Part shown: positions 36,861 to 48,008 of the stretch, piece after piece
How positions within the stretch are numbered: the stretch's first letter is position 1
Layout: each line of letters begins with the position of its first letter
Assembly: GCA_035771175.1 (NCBI GenBank)
Contig: CM069600.1
Span: 3,699,210 to 3,763,209, forward strand
Direction: 5' to 3'
Length of the DNA stretch: 64,000 nucleotides
From: Paratinospora sagittata
Taxonomy: Eukaryota; Streptophyta; Magnoliopsida; Ranunculales; Menispermaceae
Notes under the pieces: generated by a model
Databases searched by the model: none
What the model was told of the DNA's origin: nothing
The model's input: the letters and a program-made list of their open reading frames with translations, nothing else
Position numbers and translations under genes: made by a program

Positions 36861-37870
36861 ATATGATTGCTTGCCCCAGAATCAAGATACCAATTTTTAT
36901 ATGAAGTATGTGAATCATCATGTGCAAGAAGTAGGATAGAATCATTACCTACATCATGTGATGTCTCTGCAACATTGGCTTGTTCATCAATTTTTAACCA
37001 ACAGTCGGAGGCGTAGTGTCCAAATTTATTGCAGTTAAAACATTGGACATTCTTATTGGCTCCATGTCCATAGGATCTTCCTCTACCTCGGTTACCTCCT
37101 CGTCCTCTAAAGCTTTGATTCTTGTGCTGACTTTGGCTTGATTGTTGGGTTGTACCTCGCCCTCGACCTCTGCCTCGACCACGGTTGGAGGTAGATTTTC
37201 TTTGATCATTTAGAGTCAGTTTTGACTCTAATGCTTGTTCCAATACAGCTGGATTAGATTTCTTCTGCATCCTTTGCTCATGTACTTGTAGTGAACCCAA
37301 TAATTCCTCAATTGTAAGTATCTCCAAGTTCTTAGACTCTTCGATAGCTACAACTACATGCTCAAATTTAGAGGAAAGGGATCGGAGTACCTTCTCGACG
37401 ACACGGATGTCATCTAGCTTCTCACCATTTCTCTTCAAGCCATTCACGATTATTAGCAACCGTGAAAAATAATCGGACACTGATTCATCATCCTTCATGT
37501 GGAGAGCTTCAAACTCGCCTCGCAATGCTTGAAGACGAACCCGCTTCACTCGATCATCTCCTTTGAAGATGGAAACAAGAATATCCCATGCTTCTTTGCT
37601 TGTTGTTGCTTCAGCAACCTTTTCGAAGTTAGCTTCGTCCAACCCTTGATAGAGTATAAACAAAGCTTTTTTATCCTTCTTCCTTTGCTCCTTAAAAGCC
37701 TTCTTCTCATCTGCTGTACATGCAGCCTCTTGCTCGCCAATGGGTTCTACAAAACCATCGTTAATGGTTTCCCAAAGATCTTGAGATCCAAACAAGGCTT
37801 TCATTTGGATACACCATGAACCATAGTTATCCTTTGATAACTTGGGAACTTGTTGCTGGAAAGAATTCAT
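36818..37870 (-). CDS. gag: copia gag with zinc knuckle and start of protease
   Basis: The start is taken at 37870 ([16 protein letters not shown]), the first ATG after the primer-binding site; an upstream in-frame Met lies inside the LTR. The frame has 350 codons. It has a UBN2-type gag region ([16 protein letters not shown]), an RG-rich stretch, a CCHC knuckle [14 protein letters not shown] near residue 277, and the protease active site LDSGASNH near residue 330. The frame ends at 36818, overlapping pol by about 43 nt in a different frame. An indel between protease and integrase is the simplest explanation, since copia elements usually have one long frame. Confidence 0.9.
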   Translation of the reverse strand: MNSFQQQVPKLSKDNYGSWCIQMKALFGSQDLWETINDGFVEPIGEQEAACTADEKKAFKEQRKKDKKALFILYQGLDEANFEKVAEATTSKEAWDILVSIFKGDDRVKRVRLQALRGEFEALHMKDDESVSDYFSRLLIIVNGLKRNGEKLDDIRVVEKVLRSLSSKFEHVVVAIEESKNLEILTIEELLGSLQVHEQRMQKKSNPAVLEQALESKLTLNDQRKSTSNRGRGRGRGRGTTQQSSQSQHKNQSFRGRGGNRGRGRSYGHGANKNVQCFNCNKFGHYASDCWLKIDEQANVAETSHDVGNDSILLLAHDDSHTSYKNWYLDSGASNHMCGEKELFVEPTER

Positions 37871-37890
37871 CCTCCGCTCTGATACCACTT

Positions 37891-38399
37891 TGTTGGAAAC
37901 GTAGTGAGCACACAAACTCTAAACAAGAAAAAATATGGAAGAAGGATAAGGACTTGAACTTGCACTTAAACTTGTGCACTTTGCTTGATATGAAAATGAG
38001 AAATACATGAGGTATTTATAGGACCCTACCTAGGAAAATACAATAAATGCATACATGAATCTTCACATACATGAACCACTAAGTTCATGGATCACACTTT
38101 CCTAGGTACATGGAATCTTCACATACATGAACCCACTAAGTTCATGGATCACACTTTCTTAGGTACATGCAATCTTCACATACATGAACCTATTAAATAT
38201 GTTCACATTAAGATACATTCACTATTAAGATTCCAAATGAATCATGTTTACTACAAATATATGTTAATTTCTAACATCCCCCCTTAAACATGATTCATGC
38301 ACTCCAAAAATCAAACTTAATCTTTGACATGCCTTTATCTTCCAAAAAACTGATACCCATTATCTTTCTTCAGTTTTAGAATTTGAACGGATGCCAACA
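37891..38399 (-). repeat. 5' LTR of the copia element
   Basis: 509 bp, matching the repeat at 33302-33810 in length and, by eye, in every base. It starts TGTTGGAAACG and ends GATGCCAACA on the plus strand. The element promoter would lie here. Confidence 0.95.
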
Positions 38400-38404
38400 T
38401 CTAT

Positions 38405-39492
38405 GGCATGTGCCTCCAAATATAGATTTACCCAAATCCAGAAATAATCATACATGGATTCTTCTATCATTTCTAGTTCCAAAAAAGGGTAAACCGTTTA
38501 GGCTAATTGGTTCCAGGTGTTGTCAACTATGTCATACATAAATCCCTGAGCTTTATCAGTACAAAACACACTAATAAAATGAGTTTTGCTTACCCTGACG
38601 TCACTTCAGCGCTAACAGAACTGGAACCACTTTTCAGCTTCTGCAGTAAAAATCAATTCGTAAACATGTTAATATTGAATGGAAGAACATAATTTATTCT
38701 AGCAACCTAACTCACAAATTTAGTTCAAGGCTATGTTTGTGTTGATATGTGATGTTGGTGGCAGGCAAAGAAGTAAAGTAGGAGGACAAAAGCAACAATA
38801 CTTCATCTGGTACTTGTACAGATCTTAATTGTGTGTTAGTAGATTTAGCTAGTGCAAAGAATGAAAGAAAATATATCTGTCAAAGTGGAATGCATAAAAA
38901 TGCCAATGTTTTAAGAAATATATTTCCCATAAGTTACAGTTACTTGTACACTTTTGATAAAGCAAAGAACAAAAAAAAAAAGTGCTACACTGCCTCCTGT
39001 AGAAGAATTTACCACAAACTGGCATCAAATTCTCAAGGTGAAAACCCACCAGAACTTCCTTTTGAGTTAGCCTATTGCATACGCACTTTATCGTATTTCA
39101 ACACAAAATTCACACAGAAATAACCTGCAAGTGAAGTTACACAAGTTAAACTCTTCAGCAGTTTTACCATTTAATCTTCAAGAAAGTGGTAGTTTTGGAC
39201 ACCACATGATGGACAAGCACAAAGGGCCATATCAAATATTTCATAAATGTTCTACATTAAACGAGGACCATGCATTCAACCACTGTTTTTTACAAGGTAG
39301 TCAAATAAAATACTTTAAAAATTAAAACTAAGAAAACAAGAAAAAGTAGCATCATGAAGCAAATAAAGCATTAAACCTGAAATTACAAGTATATTCAATT
39401 CCCATGAGAAAATGATGAATGGAAAATAGTATGCTTCACATATTTACAAAATTGCCTCTGGTTTTCATCGAACAAACAGTTGGCAAAACCCA
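38405..39492. other. intergenic region
   Basis: No gene, RNA gene or repeat with clear borders was recognised. The composition is AT-rich and unremarkable. Confidence 0.45.
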
Positions 39493-40181
39493 GTTTAAGG
39501 CAATGTTGTTAAGGTGTCAACATGATGTCTAGGTAGTTTTCCCCATTTTGGCAAGGAGGTGCGTGTGAATGGCCTAGGCAAGGCCTAGGTATTGCAAATA
39601 ACATTTATTTATAGCTCCATAAGTAAATAATTAATTAGTTTTTCACATACAAACCATATAAATATTTATGTATGTAATTACATGCATACTCCTGTGTAAG
39701 TCTTTTATGTAAGGAAAAGATTTAAGTTATTTAACTAGATTTTACACTCTTCAATCTTGTGTCAACAAATTAAATATTAGACAAACATTAAGTTGGCATA
39801 TAATGGAAGTATAACAATTTAAATAGTAATATTTGATGTATTTGCAACAATATACCAATAATAAAATAGAAAATCAGAATTAAAAAATGACAAAAAAAGA
39901 AAAAGATATAACTTGCATAATGAAAATTTAAGTATAACACTAGAATTGAAAATTATGTCAATGTTGAAGCTATGTAATCACACAAGTAACAATATGAAGA
40001 AAAAAGAAATATAGAACCTTACCCTTTGTATATTTATGTCAACCCCTTAAACTTTTAAAAAATTTCAAAAAACCCACTGCCGGCCAACCTTAGGTATAGC
40101 CTAGGCAATTTAGTTGCAAATAGCCTAGGCGCGATGGACTGGTCATGGCCTAAGTGTCGCCTTGACGACACTGGTTTAAGA
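39493..40181. mobile_element. hAT-like non-autonomous element
   Basis: The element is 39501-40173. Ends CAATGTTGTTAAGG and CAGTGTCGTCAAGG (right end reversed) are complementary with few differences. Flanks GTTTAAGG (39493-39500) and GTTTAAGA (40174-40181) agree in seven of eight bases, the target size of hAT elements. Repeated ctaggc motifs occur next to both ends. No transposase remnant. Confidence 0.8.
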
Positions 40182-40689
40182 ATAGAATACACATGTACTC
40201 CACAAAATTATAATGATCACAGGTTTCCATTCATCATTTTAAAATTACAATAATACAAAACTACAATAATCACTCTTTGTAAAGGTAACATAATGAAAAA
40301 GCACCCAGCTTGCACTTTATGCTTTCTAAAAATATTTTAAAATTTTATATTTGAATTAATAGGTATTAAATGATTTAAACAAAATAAAATTTACTATTAC
40401 TAACATTTTGTATTTTTTAGATTAATAAAAACTATATTAAGGTAATAGTAAAATTTTATATTTTTTTAGATTAATAAGAACTATGTTAAGGTCTTTCTTC
40501 TCCTCCCTATAGCTTCACTTCGCATATCTCCTTAATAAGCAAATAGCTTTCAAGGTAGATCTCTGCATATATCTCCTTAATAAGCAAATAGCTTTCAAGG
40601 TAGATCTCCCAAACATAAATATAAATAAATTTCAACACTTTAAGTTTCAAAACTTACTTCCTTATCAAAACTAGGAATCTAATCTCTTT
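40182..40689. other. intergenic region with a short duplication
   Basis: AT-rich. A segment of about 45 bp (atctccttaataagcaaata...) is repeated in tandem near 40527-40610. No gene seen. Confidence 0.5.
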
Positions 40690-41113
40690 CCTAATCTCTT
40701 TCAACGTTCTTCCCTATGGGCTGCTGTTCATGGCCTACGTCTTGCTTGGGATGAGGGCCATCGTTCTATAGTCTTCGAAACAGATTCGGCTATGGTGGCA
40801 GGTTGGTTAAAAGGCAACAGTATGCCGCAGCTTAGCCTTTCCAACTTGGTAAATGAGTGTAGAAGACTCCTTCAGAGAGATTGGATAGTTCAAGTTGAGC
40901 ATATTTATAGAGAAGGTAATAGAGCAGCAGATTATTTGGCTACTGAGGCTTTGAAGTTCAATCGGGGAGTGTGTATCCTGTCTTCCCCTCCCCGTGAGTT
41001 ATTCAATATTTTGAGGGAAGATGCAACTGGGGTTACTTGGCCTAGGAAAGTTCGAGATGTAGTGTGCTAGTTGTTCTTGCTGGGTATTCCCCCTCTTTTC
41101 CTTTCAAAAAAAA
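40690..41113 (+). pseudogene. L1 fragment: RNase H end with poly(A)
   Basis: Encodes a plant-LINE-type RNase H-like segment: AVHGLRLAWDEGHRSI, FETDSAMVAGWLK, then EHIYREGNRAADYLA (the histidine/aspartate-containing C-terminal signature). The frame ends near 41070 and a poly(A) run closes it at 41106-41113. This is the pattern of a 5'-truncated L1 copy. The left border is uncertain. Confidence 0.75.
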
Positions 41114-41977
41114 TAAACCCATTTCTGAGTTTGTGGTGAGGGGTGGCGGCCCTCTGTCTAGAGATTTGCATTTGGAAGGGAATTTTTCTCATAGGGATGA
41201 GCAGGATATGGTGTCCCTTGTTAGTCACCTTGAGGGATGTTATCTATCAGAGGATAACAATAGAGTTTTTTGACCTTGGGAGTCCTCGGGTATATTTTCT
41301 ACTAAATCCTTTTATGCGGCTATCCTAAATGTCTCTAATGTCCCTTCCTTTGCCTATCATGATCTAATATGGAAAGCACAAGTGTCATCAAAGATAAAAA
41401 TTTTGGGGTGGGTAACTGCCCATGGGAAGATTAATACAGGGGCTATGTTGCAAAAAAGATTTCCAAATATGTGTAAGTCCCCTTATTGGTGCTATCTATG
41501 TTGGCAGGACCTGGAGACAGTCGTTCATTTATGTTGGAGTAGTCCCTTCTCCAAAGAGGTTTGGAGTAGGTGGTGCCACCACTTCCCGGTGATAAGTGGT
41601 GTTGATAGTGGGGAGGACCCTATAAACATATTTCCGTTTATGGAGAGCATTCTTCCTTCGTGGAGAGACCATTGGAAGGTGGTGTGTTTGGTGGTTTTAT
41701 GGTCATTATGGAAGGAGAGGAATAATCGGATTTTTGTTGGTGCGTTGGCACCGGCTGCTAAAGTTTGGGAGCAATCTCAACTTTTAGCCTCTTTTTGGGT
41801 GCAAATAATAATTTGTCAAAAGATTATGTTTTAGGGGGATTGGTTCCGAGGGTGGGTAAATTTTTTGTAATTATTGGGTGGGGGCCTAACGTGGGGCCAA
41901 AGTGTATAGTTCCTTTATCTTTTATACTCACATATATAAACTATTTTCTTTGTTTCTTAAAAAAAAAAAAAAAAATA
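41114..41977 (+). pseudogene. second L1 fragment: zinc-binding RT-associated region with poly(A)
   Basis: From about 41140 the sequence encodes LINE-type sequence (MVSLVSHLEGCYLS), then a zf-RVT-like region: KIKILGWVTAHGKINTG, CYLCWQDLETVVHLCW and LWSLWKERNNRIFVG. A poly(A) run (about 41960-41977) closes it. It follows directly on the poly(A) of the preceding fragment. Stops interrupt the frame near 41273. Confidence 0.8.
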
Positions 41978-42439
41978 AAAGAAGAAGAAAAAAGAACTAA
42001 AATTCCATGCTATGGATTTTTCATGCTCCCACCATTTTTGTTAGAAATCATGGACTGCTCCTACCTAATAGTAGAGAAAAAATTCCAAGAACCTCTCTAC
42101 AAGGATAAATCTAAAAGTAAAGTAGCTTGGAGACATGGAGATATTATAATTTAATAAGAAAGTGCACAGCACCAAAGGTTTAAAAAAGCACCCATTAAAA
42201 TACTGCGACCAAAACTGCATGAAACTATTCTTTTATAGCTAGATTTAGCAAGACAATTTATACATATCACTAGATTAAAATTCACCGTTTCATCCATCCC
42301 TTGACTTCCACGCCAACACCAAATCACAATAGCCCACTTCTAACCATTGTAATAGATTTTTTTTCTCATCCACCAAACAGAGAGATGTTGGTCGGTTTTG
42401 GATGACCGACCGTACTTTGTAGCTAGCCGACCCTCTTAT

Positions 42440-43660
42440 TTCTCAGGTTTTTGTGCATTTGCACATTCCACACTGCATTGGGATGCATTCCACTACATTC
42501 TTGACATGTTCACAACCATTTCGGGTTATTTTGGACTCCATGGTACCGTTTCAACCTTTAAACTTTAATGTGGAGTACAATATACCACCACCCAAACTAA
42601 CCCGGATTGGTTGTGAACATGTCAAAAATGTGGTGGAATGTATCCCAATGCAGTGTGGAATGTGGAAATGCAAAAAAACCCGACAAATAAGAGGTAAATA
42701 GTAAGGTCGGTCATCCAAAACCAACCCATACCTCTCTGTTTGGCGCGAAAGAACCGACCCTACTTTGTAAAGGTCGGCCATGTCTGGTCGACCCTTTTAA
42801 TTCTCGGGTTTTTGTGCAATTGCACATTCCACACTTCATTAGGATGCATATCAACACATTCTTGACATGCTCATTTCAAGTTATTTTGGGCTGCGGGGGT
42901 ACCGTTTTCACCTTTAAACTCCAATGTGGTATACGGGTGGGGAACAATAGCCCACCACCCAAAATGGTTGTGAACATGCCAAGAATGTGGTGGAATGCAG
43001 CCCAAAGCAGTGTGGAATGTGAAAATGTAAAAAAACCCATGAAATAAGAGGGTCAACCATAAACAAAGTATGGTTGGTGATCCAAAACCGACCAATATCT
43101 CTATGTTCGGTGGGAAGGAACCGACCCTACTGTGTAAGGGTCAGCCAGCAATGGCCGACCCTGTTATTTCTCGGGTCTGGCCGACTTTCTTATTTCTCGG
43201 GTCTTTTTGCATTTTCGCATTCCATACTGCATTGGGATGCAGTCCACCACATTTTTGACATGTTCACAATCATTTCGGGTTATTTTGGGTGGTGGGGTAT
43301 TGTTCCCCACCCGTACCCCACATTGGAGTTTAAAGGTGGAAACGGTACCCTGCAACACAAAATAACCCGGAATGGTTGTGAAAAAGTCAAGAATGTGTTG
43401 AAATGCATCCTAATGAAGTGTGGAATGTAAGCCAAACATGGCCGACCTTTACAAAGTACGGTCGGTCATCCAAAATCGAACAAAGTGATAGTGGTTGGTT
43501 TTCAATGACCGAGCAGAGAGGTATTGGTCGGCCAGACATGGCCGACCCTCCTATTCCTCGAGTTTTTTTGTATTTCAACATTCCACACTACATTGAGTTG
43601 AATTATATAACATTTTTGACATGTTTACAATCATTTCGGGTTAGTTTGGGTAGTGGGGTA
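42440..43660. repeat. array of about seven units in alternating orientation
   Basis: A unit of roughly 95 bp containing gcacattccacactgcattg and ttcttgacatgttcacaacc appears in plus orientation near 42440, 42800, 43190 and 43560 and in minus orientation near 42600, 42955 and 43360. CCGACC/GGTCGG blocks separate the pairs. Each neighbouring pair could fold into a hairpin. Confidence 0.8.
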
Positions 43661-43839
43661 CCGTTTCCCACTCGTTTGGTGAATTTTGTTATACCATACA
43701 TACATACAGAAAGAAAACAATAATTCAAACATCCAAATCAACATAGTAGCACTCGTAGACAACAAATTTGTATATATCATCAACATCGAAGTCAATTACA
43801 TCTTTTGTATCCACATTTAAAAAAAAATAAAAGTCTATA

Positions 43840-44160
43840 CATATCCACATCTCCTTATATGTCAACATTTCCAAAAAGAAAAATAAAAAAACATGACTAA
43901 ACATGTTAACATATCCAAAAAAACATGCTGACATCCCCCTACATATCAACATATCCACATCTCCACATACAATTCAACATTTTCAAAAATAAAACAAGTC
44001 TAAACATGTCAATATTTAAAAAAAAAAACATGCTGACATCCCCTTACATATCAACATATCCACATCTCCATTCAACATTTTCAAAAATAAAACAAGTCTA
44101 AACATGTCAACATTTCCAAAAAAATATGTTGACATCCCCCTACACCTCAACATTTTCAAA
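43840..44160. repeat. minisatellite, period about 102-104 bp
   Basis: The segment catgctgacatcccc followed by tacatatcaacatatccaca recurs near 43924 and 44028, with a diverged third copy near 44127 (atgttgacatccccctacac). An acaagtctaaacatgtcaa block recurs in each. Confidence 0.7.
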
Positions 44161-45505
44161 ATAATTTGTCATCATCTAAGTCAAACACTACATCTTGTTT
44201 ATCACTCGCATTGCTTGTCACTCTGCTACCATCAACATTGAAAACAAAATAAGGAGTTTCCCATCCATGTGCCTGTCGTAGTCGAAATCTATGAAAATCT
44301 GGCGATATAGGAGGTATCGGTGATGCAGGGGCAAACGTAACCTGTGGAAAGTACAACTTTGCAATCATTATTTCTATTATTCTATAATTTACATTGAAAC
44401 AAAATACAAAAAGAAAACAAATTTTACCAGCACAAAGTGATTATCATTCACGTAAGTAATGCCAATCACTTGCCTCAATGGGATTGGTGGAGGTTCGGTT
44501 TTGAAGGGAAAAAATGTAATACATTGCAGCATAGATAAAAACACCAACACGACATTGTATACTAATGCTATCAACAACCCCATATCTGGGAAAGTCATAT
44601 ATTTCTCTCCAGAGGGTCACTACACTGTAGAGATCTCATAATCTCTTGAACCCTCTCAACACTACCGAAAAACGTTGTGTAGTGTGCCTCAAACCTTTGT
44701 ACCTCTCTCAGTAAGTCACCTCTGATTTCGCTCAAACCGTTTGTTCTCATACCCATGGACTCAACGAGGACTCGATACCCACAATGTCCATCAGCCATAA
44801 CATCTCTGACATAGGCTACGTATTGATGCCAACTAGGAGGGAGTTGATCTAGATATCCATGAGATCCATGAGACATTTGCAAGCGTGTCTTGTAGACCTT
44901 CTTTGGTTCATCATTCTTTGATTTCGTCTTTTGCAATGATAAGATTGATGAACGAGTGGAGTACGCAGACAAAACATGCTCAAATGACGAGGGATCTCGT
45001 TTTGTAGACCGATCAATCTTCCTAGTCGGTCGCCCTTTTGTTTTCTTCTTTTGTATGGACACAGTAAGAGAAGAGGCAGATGGAGCAATTATCTTTTTGA
45101 TTTTTTGTACAATTCTAGCTCTTCCAGAGGCATCAAAACTATTAAATTCATCTTCAAGTAGACCCAACTTAGCCCTAAAATTGAAATCCATCTCGTTGTC
45201 CTCTACTTTCACAGGAGTAAGATTTAGCTTTTTCCAATGGGCATCCACATCAGCTAGAGGTATGAGTATGCTAGATTGCTTACACAAAGCAAGCTCGTGT
45301 GCGCATGACGATCCAAGTGTTCTGCATACCACGTGTCCACATAAATTTTGGTCCAATCCAACCCTCTCAACACGAGCTAAATCCTCCCATATCTTGTCCA
45401 GTGCAGCTCTAGAGATGAATCCACCCAAATACATGAATGTAGAATCTTGGAAGTGATACTGAACAATATACAAACCTTTTTCAAATGATGACTTGATCTT
45501 TGCGT
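44156..45505 (-). pseudogene. C-terminal half of the MULE protein with OTU-like cysteine protease domain
   Basis: Exon 45505-44428, then a GT..AG intron (44427-44342), then exon 44341-44156. The OTU motifs are visible: catalytic-type DGHCGYR near 44783-44803 and histidine segment NDNHFVLV near 44430. It begins with the end of the transposase (FEKGLYIVQYHFQDS) and has a lysine-rich linker (KKKTKGRPTRK). OTU proteins are deubiquitinase-like. An OTU domain attached to MULE transposases is known in plants, but its role in transposition is unclear. This part has an open frame although the upstream parts carry stops. Confidence 0.75.
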
Positions 45506-45922
45506 GTTGCTATCATGCCCTGACCGCAGCCAGAACGCGGGCGCACCACCGCAGTGGAGAACGCCAGCCCCGTATCTCACAATATTGTCATATCGCCATG
45601 TAGCAACCCAATCACAGCTGGTCTACATCGAAACGATTATTTGTCTGCCACTATTCATGAATAGTATAGGGCCTCCCTAGGAATCGAACTCAGTGGCTAC
45701 TAGGAATGCGAAATCTAACTCCTTAAGGGAGGTCTTGAGTTCGATTCCTAGGAAGGCCCTACACTATTTATGAATAGTGGCAGACAAATAATCGTTTTGA
45801 TGTAGACCAGCTGTGGTTGGGTTGCTACATGGCGATATGACAATATTGTGAGATACGGGGCTGGCGTTCTCCACTGCGGTGGTACGCCCGCGTTCTGGCT
45901 GCGGTCAGGGCGTGACAGTTGC
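45506..45922. mobile_element. foldback element with tRNA-like box inside the MULE
   Basis: The element is 45511-45917, flanked by GTTGC at 45506-45510 and 45918-45922. Ends TATCATGCCCTGACC and GGTCAGGGCGTGACA are nearly complementary. Arms of about 180 bp (left 45511-45690, right about 45735-45917) can pair, leaving a loop of about 45 nt. A perfect B box GTTCGATTC lies at about 45740 with an A-box-like actcagtggctac near 45690. Removing the insert and one target copy makes the MULE frame continuous. Confidence 0.9.
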
Positions 45923-47260
45923 AAAGCCAACATTGTATTGATTTTAGTCCATGATGTTTCGAAGTTGCCTTGAAAAGACCATAAAGTTCTCTTCAACTTG
46001 GAATGTGCACTCTGCACCCTATTGGTTGTAGTATTGTCAAGGTGCATAAATCGATCCGTCCACGCCTTAAAAAATCTTTCTCTGTGGGGTACCAACCATG
46101 TTGTATCAATGTACGTAATTATATCAGGGTGCTCAACATACTCTCGAAATAATACATTTTTCTGATAATTGTATTCCTCCACTGTATCAGAAAAAACCAA
46201 TTCATTCCACTTCCTCATAAAAACTTCAAAGTCCTCATTCTTTGCAAACTTGCCATTTGAGTTGGCCAACACGTTTTTTTTTATGTTCCATATACATAAA
46301 AGATTCATTTTTTCAAGGAACACACATGAAACAACATTCATCAAAGCCAAGTCCCTGTCTGTCACAATTATCTTGGAAATAGACCACCCATCGAACAACT
46401 CCCTCAATTTTTGTAGTGCCCACGTGTAATTGTTTTTGATTTCAGATGCCATATACACAAATGCCACTGAAAATGTCATATCCGTCAATGTAACACCAAC
46501 GATCTCCAATAATAGAAATTTTTACTTGTTCGTCTTGTATGTATAGTCTATCAGAAGCACATATTGGAAACACCTTAGAAGATCCACTGAAACAATATGA
46601 GCCCAAAATATATCTTGAACACATTGGTACCTTCTTCGCACCTGTTCCACTCAACGTACTTCTCTTCTTATGACTTATGCAACAATTGTTGCATTTGAGA
46701 TTTGCCTCCATATTCCAACAACCTATGCTTTTGTCTGGCATTGTATATTGTTTTCAACGTCGATGCATTACTGATAACTTTTTCTTTTAAAGTTATCAAT
46801 ATGTCTTTTGGTCGAGCATTACTCTTTGACATTTGTACCATGACTTCTACTTCATCATTATTCAACCTTTCGGCTTATGAGTGTCCTTCAAAGTACTTCG
46901 TAGAAGGGTGGTTATGGGTGCCACATGTAACTTTTACCGTCAACTCACCGTCCCGAGGGTTCTTGCCATTTAAAAGGAAATTGCATCCACACTTTTTCGT
47001 TCCAGTTTGACTTCTCTTCCCCTCCTTAGCAAGAATAGATTGTTGAGCAGTGAATTTACTCCTCTCATATCTCTCACAAGCAAAATTGACCCGGGCTCAT
47101 CTACCATTACCCCCAGCATTTGAGTTTCAGATTATGATCATTAATCCATTCCTTCTGCCAACCTCTTGGACCCAAAAAACAAGTTCCTCCCATGTACTGA
47201 AGTCCTTGTCGGGAGTGAACTGTTCCGTGTAATCAATGACCATTGCAAGTTCTTCACTAT
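45923..47260 (-). pseudogene. MULE transposase with FAR1-like DNA-binding region, broken
   Basis: From the N-terminal side: DYTEQFTPDKDFSTWEELVF (about 47230), a stop-interrupted linker, then ERYERSKFTAQQSILAKEG and KKCGCNFL with the THNHP signature of a FAR1/WRKY-GCM1 finger (about 47080-46900). A stop (TAA) then follows GHS near 46880. Next come NDEVEVMVQMSKSNARPKDI and, after frame breaks, the MULE transposase core LEIVGVTLTDMTFSVAF, TDRDLALMNVV and LLCIWNIKKNV. The core resembles plant MuDR-type DDE transposases. Several stops and shifts make it non-functional. Confidence 0.82.
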
Positions 47261-48008
47261 GAAATTATGCAAAATTTTATAATTAGACAATCAATAACAA
47301 AAAAATTTCATTAACGACATCAAATACACCCAAATGCATAAGATAACAATTGCATGCACAAAAAATTGGATAAGTATAATAAATGGAAGGGTCGGCCTAT
47401 TAGGGCCGACCATTGTACAGTACGGTCAGCTGATCATGATCGAAATTCAAAAAGGAAGGTCAACCCTCTATGGCCGACTCTACTGTACAACTGTCAGCCT
47501 CGCAGGGCCGACCTTCAACCAGATTTTTTTAAAAACAAAACTTGCAATTTTAAGTCACACACAACCAAAACTTACCTCTCCTTGATGTGCGTCGTTACGA
47601 GAACAATCTCATTTGGCCATATTGATTGAAATGTGTGTTGACGGTGTTGTTTTTTGAATGATTTAACCTAGAAATGAAACAATCATTCATTCAACAAATC
47701 ATCCAAAAAAACCTTTGAACATTGAAGAAAAACCCTAATAATGGTGAAATAGTGTACTTACAACGATATGACGTGTAAGGCACTTGAGACCGTCTAGGGA
47801 AATGCAATGGTGTTGCTCGAATGTTCTTGGGCGTTGGAGAGAAGAAGAAGATGGGGTGTGTTGGGTGTGGGGTGAGAAGAAAGTGTTAGGTTTTTTTTTT
47901 TTTTTTGATAAAGGTTAATTTAGTAAATTTAAGTGAGTACATTTTAGGGATTACAAAAAAAAGGTGGACTAGGGTGCAGAGAGTCTATAACTGGGTCCAT
48001 CTGTCCAT

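Larger units (their letters stand above)
33297..38404 (-). mobile_element. nearly intact Ty1/copia retrotransposon
   Basis: The element is 33302-38399 with 509-bp terminal repeats, flanked by TCTAT at 33297-33301 and 38400-38404. It reads on the minus strand. The primer site TGGTATCAGAGC lies just inside the right repeat (about 37887-37876), and a purine tract GAGGGGGCGAA adjoins the left repeat at 33811. It encodes gag, protease, integrase, reverse transcriptase and RNase H in the copia order. The identical repeats suggest a recent insertion. Confidence 0.97.
42380..47900 (-). mobile_element. Mutator-like element (MULE) with OTU domain, decayed
   Basis: On the minus strand the order is: FAR1-like DNA-binding region (about 47250-46870), transposase (about 46865-45923), then an OTU-type protease domain (45505-44156). 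GGTCGG/CCGACC-rich sequence and inverted repeats lie on both sides (42390-43660 and 47390-47520) and may be its complex termini. Exact ends and a 9-bp duplication were not found, so the outer borders are approximate. Confidence 0.7.
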
